Source: Ruficoccus amylovorans
GTDB taxonomy: Bacteria > Verrucomicrobiota > Verrucomicrobiia > Opitutales > Cerasicoccaceae
Assembly (NCBI RefSeq): GCF_014230085.1
Contig: NZ_JACHVB010000035.1
Location: forward strand, 248,001-312,000
Length of the DNA: 64,000 nt
Direction: 5' to 3'
The notes under the pieces are model-generated. The model was given only the letters and a program-made list of their open reading frames with translations. It was not told the origin of the DNA and did no database searches. The position numbers were made by a program, and so were the translations under genes. Shown in pieces: positions 62,296 to 64,000 of this stretch (positions within the stretch are counted from its first letter, which is position 1; each line of letters starts with the position of its first letter).

Positions 62296-64000
62296 CTACT
62301 CCTGGTAGAGCACAGTGACGGCGGTGCCCTCGGCTACGATGCTGCCGGATACCGTGCGACCGTTGCCCTCGGTTGGGTCGGCTTTTTCGATCGCCACGTG
62401 CCAGTCTCCCGAGGGGAGGGTGACAGTCGTATTGAGGCCGCAGTTGTAGATCACGAAGATTTCGCTCCAACTGTCGGTGTTGTTGGCGGCGCCGTGGATG
62501 TGGTTGACGAGTACGGTGGAGGTCGGGCTGTAGGTGGTGATGTTGTCGGTGATCTCCTGCCAAGTATTCATGCGAAAGCCCGGATGAGCCCGGCGGGTGC
62601 TGATGAGGTCCTGATAGTAGGCGAAGATGTCGAGGTTGTCAGCCTTGCGCTGCCAGTCGAACTGGTTGATAGCATCGGGCGACTTGTAGCTGTTGCTGTC
62701 GCCTTGCTTGGTGCGCAGGAACTCTTCACCGCCGTGAAGGAAGGGAATTCCCTGCGAGGTCAGGACGATCCCGTTGGCAAAGGTCGAGATGCGCTTTTTG
62801 TAGGTCGGGTTACTGATGCCGTTCAAGCTCGCCCAGGCTTCGATTTTGTCCCAGAGGCAGAGGTTGTCGTGCGCGGAGACGTAGTTGATGCATTGCTCCG
62901 GGTCGTTGGCGAACATCGAGTCCCAGGTGTTGACCGTGGTGCTGGGGGTATAGGCATAACGGATGCCTCCCCGGCTTCCGACCTGGATTTCCCACATGTT
63001 GGCGAGCTGGTTGAAGGCGTATCCGCCGCCACTGCCGTTGTCGTTGTTGCCCTTGATGGCTTCGCGCAGTTTCGGGTTGAAGCAGCCGACATGGGTGTCG
63101 GCGATGAGCCCGATCGTACCCAGCCGCACGCGCTCGGCTTCGTCCGGATCGGTGGCGTAGCCGTTCCAGGGCTCGCCGTAGATCAGGAGTTGACGGTCGG
63201 GAAAGCGCGTCTCGAGGTAGCTGGCCCAGCCGGCCACTTCCGAGTAGTCGAAGATGCCGATCAGGTCGAAGCGGAATCCATCGACCCCGATCTCACCGGC
63301 CCAGTATTCGAGGGAGTCGCGGATCATGCGGCTGACCATTGGGACGCGCGGGTTGATCGAGTTGCCGGTCCCGGCCAGCCCATAGGTTCCGGGCGCGTTG
63401 GTGTTGAAGTAATCCAGCGTGATGTCCGAGAACATGTTCTCGCCCTCGGGATGGGAGAACTGCTTGTTCCCGTAGGCGTCCTCGGTCTCGATGACCCAGG
63501 TGTGGTTGTAAACCACGTCCATGATGACGCGGAGGCCATGCGCGTGCAGAAGGTCGATCATCTCCTTGAGTTCGCGGATGCGCCCGTGATAGTCGTAGGG
63601 ATCGACCGCGTAGCGTTCCTCGGGGATGTTGTAGTTTTCCGGGTCGTACCCCCAGTTGTAGCTGTCCGGTTGGTAATCGGGGTCTTTGGCGGAGCAGGTC
63701 CCGTAGTCGAAGATGGGCAGAAGCTGCACATGGGTGACCCCCAGGTCGATCAAGTGCTGAAGCCCGGTGCTGACCCCGCCATAGCTGGTGCCGGGCTGGA
63801 CCATCCCGAGGAACTTTCCGCGCTTGTCCGCATCCACGCCACTGGAACTGTGGATGGTGAAGTCGCGCACATGCACTTCATAGATGACGGCGTCCTCGCG
63901 CTCGACCAGGGAGGGCGGCGCGATACGCCCACCGCTTGGAGTGGTTTGGAACGGATCGATCACGATGTTTGTGTCCGTGCCCGGCACAACCATACGGCCA
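62296..64000 (-). CDS. Type I pullulanase (GH13), C-terminal part, start outside window
   Basis: The frame stays open to the window edge, so the N-terminus is missing; 568 residues are seen. The GH13 barrel has all four conserved regions: 'VIMDVVYNHTWV' (region I), 'DGFRFDLIGIFD' (nucleophile Asp), 'LLIYGEPWNGYA' (acid/base Glu) and 'YVSAHDNLCLWD' (third carboxylate). 'YNWGYDPENYNIPEERY' is the pullulanase signature. A beta-sandwich of about 90 residues closes the protein. It cuts alpha-1,6 branch points in pullulan and starch. It is convergent with the PEP-CTERM gene and continues the alpha-glucan theme of the region. Signal peptide and N-terminal carbohydrate-binding domains would lie beyond 64000. 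Confidence 0.95.
   Translation of the reverse strand, partial: GRMVVPGTDTNIVIDPFQTTPSGGRIAPPSLVEREDAVIYEVHVRDFTIHSSSGVDADKRGKFLGMVQPGTSYGGVSTGLQHLIDLGVTHVQLLPIFDYGTCSAKDPDYQPDSYNWGYDPENYNIPEERYAVDPYDYHGRIRELKEMIDLLHAHGLRVIMDVVYNHTWVIETEDAYGNKQFSHPEGENMFSDITLDYFNTNAPGTYGLAGTGNSINPRVPMVSRMIRDSLEYWAGEIGVDGFRFDLIGIFDYSEVAGWASYLETRFPDRQLLIYGEPWNGYATDPDEAERVRLGTIGLIADTHVGCFNPKLREAIKGNNDNGSGGGYAFNQLANMWEIQVGSRGGIRYAYTPSTTVNTWDSMFANDPEQCINYVSAHDNLCLWDKIEAWASLNGISNPTYKKRISTFANGIVLTSQGIPFLHGGEEFLRTKQGDSNSYKSPDAINQFDWQRKADNLDIFAYYQDLISTRRAHPGFRMNTWQEITDNITTYSPTSTVLVNHIHGAANNTDSWSEIFVIYNCGLNTTVTLPSGDWHVAIEKADPTEGNGRTVSGSIVAEGTAVTVLYQE

Overview
The window looks like chromosome from a member of the Verrucomicrobiota, probably the Opitutia/Opitutales side. 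This is inference from gene content: a PEP-CTERM-tagged secreted protein, a pilin-like H-X9-DG protein, LpxK (a Gram-negative outer membrane), a verrucomicrobial-style acyltransferase/acyl-ligase fusion, an M29 peptidase, a GxxExxY protein, and GC-rich coding with many decayed inverted intergenic repeats. I see no rRNA or tRNA gene.

Layout. 1-5386: envelope glycosyltransferases (GT39-like end, GT4, DPM-type GT2), a VTT-domain membrane protein and xseA. 5659-6679: a three-gene minus-strand set (DUF883, holin-like, small protein) resembling the yqjD/yqjE/yqjK arrangement. 7022-9504: a minus-strand sugar-catabolic set (TIM-barrel isomerase, two-helix small protein, Gfo/Idh/MocA dehydrogenase) ended by a strong terminator. 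9816-24640: mostly housekeeping and envelope genes (TPR protein, acyltransferase-ligase fusion, YiiX-like hydrolase, alpha/beta hydrolase, lpxK, adenylate-kinase-like protein, M29 peptidase, adenosine-deaminase-like, RluA, radC, DUF445). 24745-36661: a hexuronate/pectin region (beta-helix protein, uxaE, LacI regulator, two dehydrogenases, kdgK, SDR, uxaC). Three copies of an ACACGTGT palindrome probably make it one LacI regulon. 36681-39571: a thioredoxin-like protein, a 5'-truncated acetylxylan esterase and a sulfatase.

40379-50157 is a complete type I-C CRISPR-Cas locus (cas3, cas5c, cas8c, cas7c, cas4, cas1, cas2, leader, 23 repeats). Between cas3 and cas5c, on the opposite strand, lies what I consider the most interesting object here: a CreTA/CreR-like module. 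A degenerate CRISPR repeat (42782-42812) keeps the exact 12-nt 3' handle and a rebuilt hairpin. It is followed by a pseudo-spacer and a Rho-independent terminator. The pseudo-spacer matches two sites upstream, each preceded by TTC, the type I-C PAM. The sites flank the start of a 62-residue two-helix membrane peptide gene and lie just upstream of cas5c. Cascade loaded with this RNA would be expected to repress the small gene, and perhaps cas5c too.

After the array come truncated remnants, then an alpha-glucan region (50989-64000): an ABC sugar transporter without its ATPase, a pilin-like protein, a second LacI regulator, an (alpha/alpha)6 glycosidase, a GH66-like dextranase, a PEP-CTERM protein and a partial pullulanase. 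Copies of TTAACTGTTTA in front of several of these suggest a second LacI regulon.

A further theme is a family of intergenic inverted repeats. Four sites carry 39-bp arms built from CACGAAG heptamers. In one of them a GxxExxY (PD-(D/E)XK-like) gene fills the loop almost exactly, as expected for a mobile or repeat-maintaining unit.
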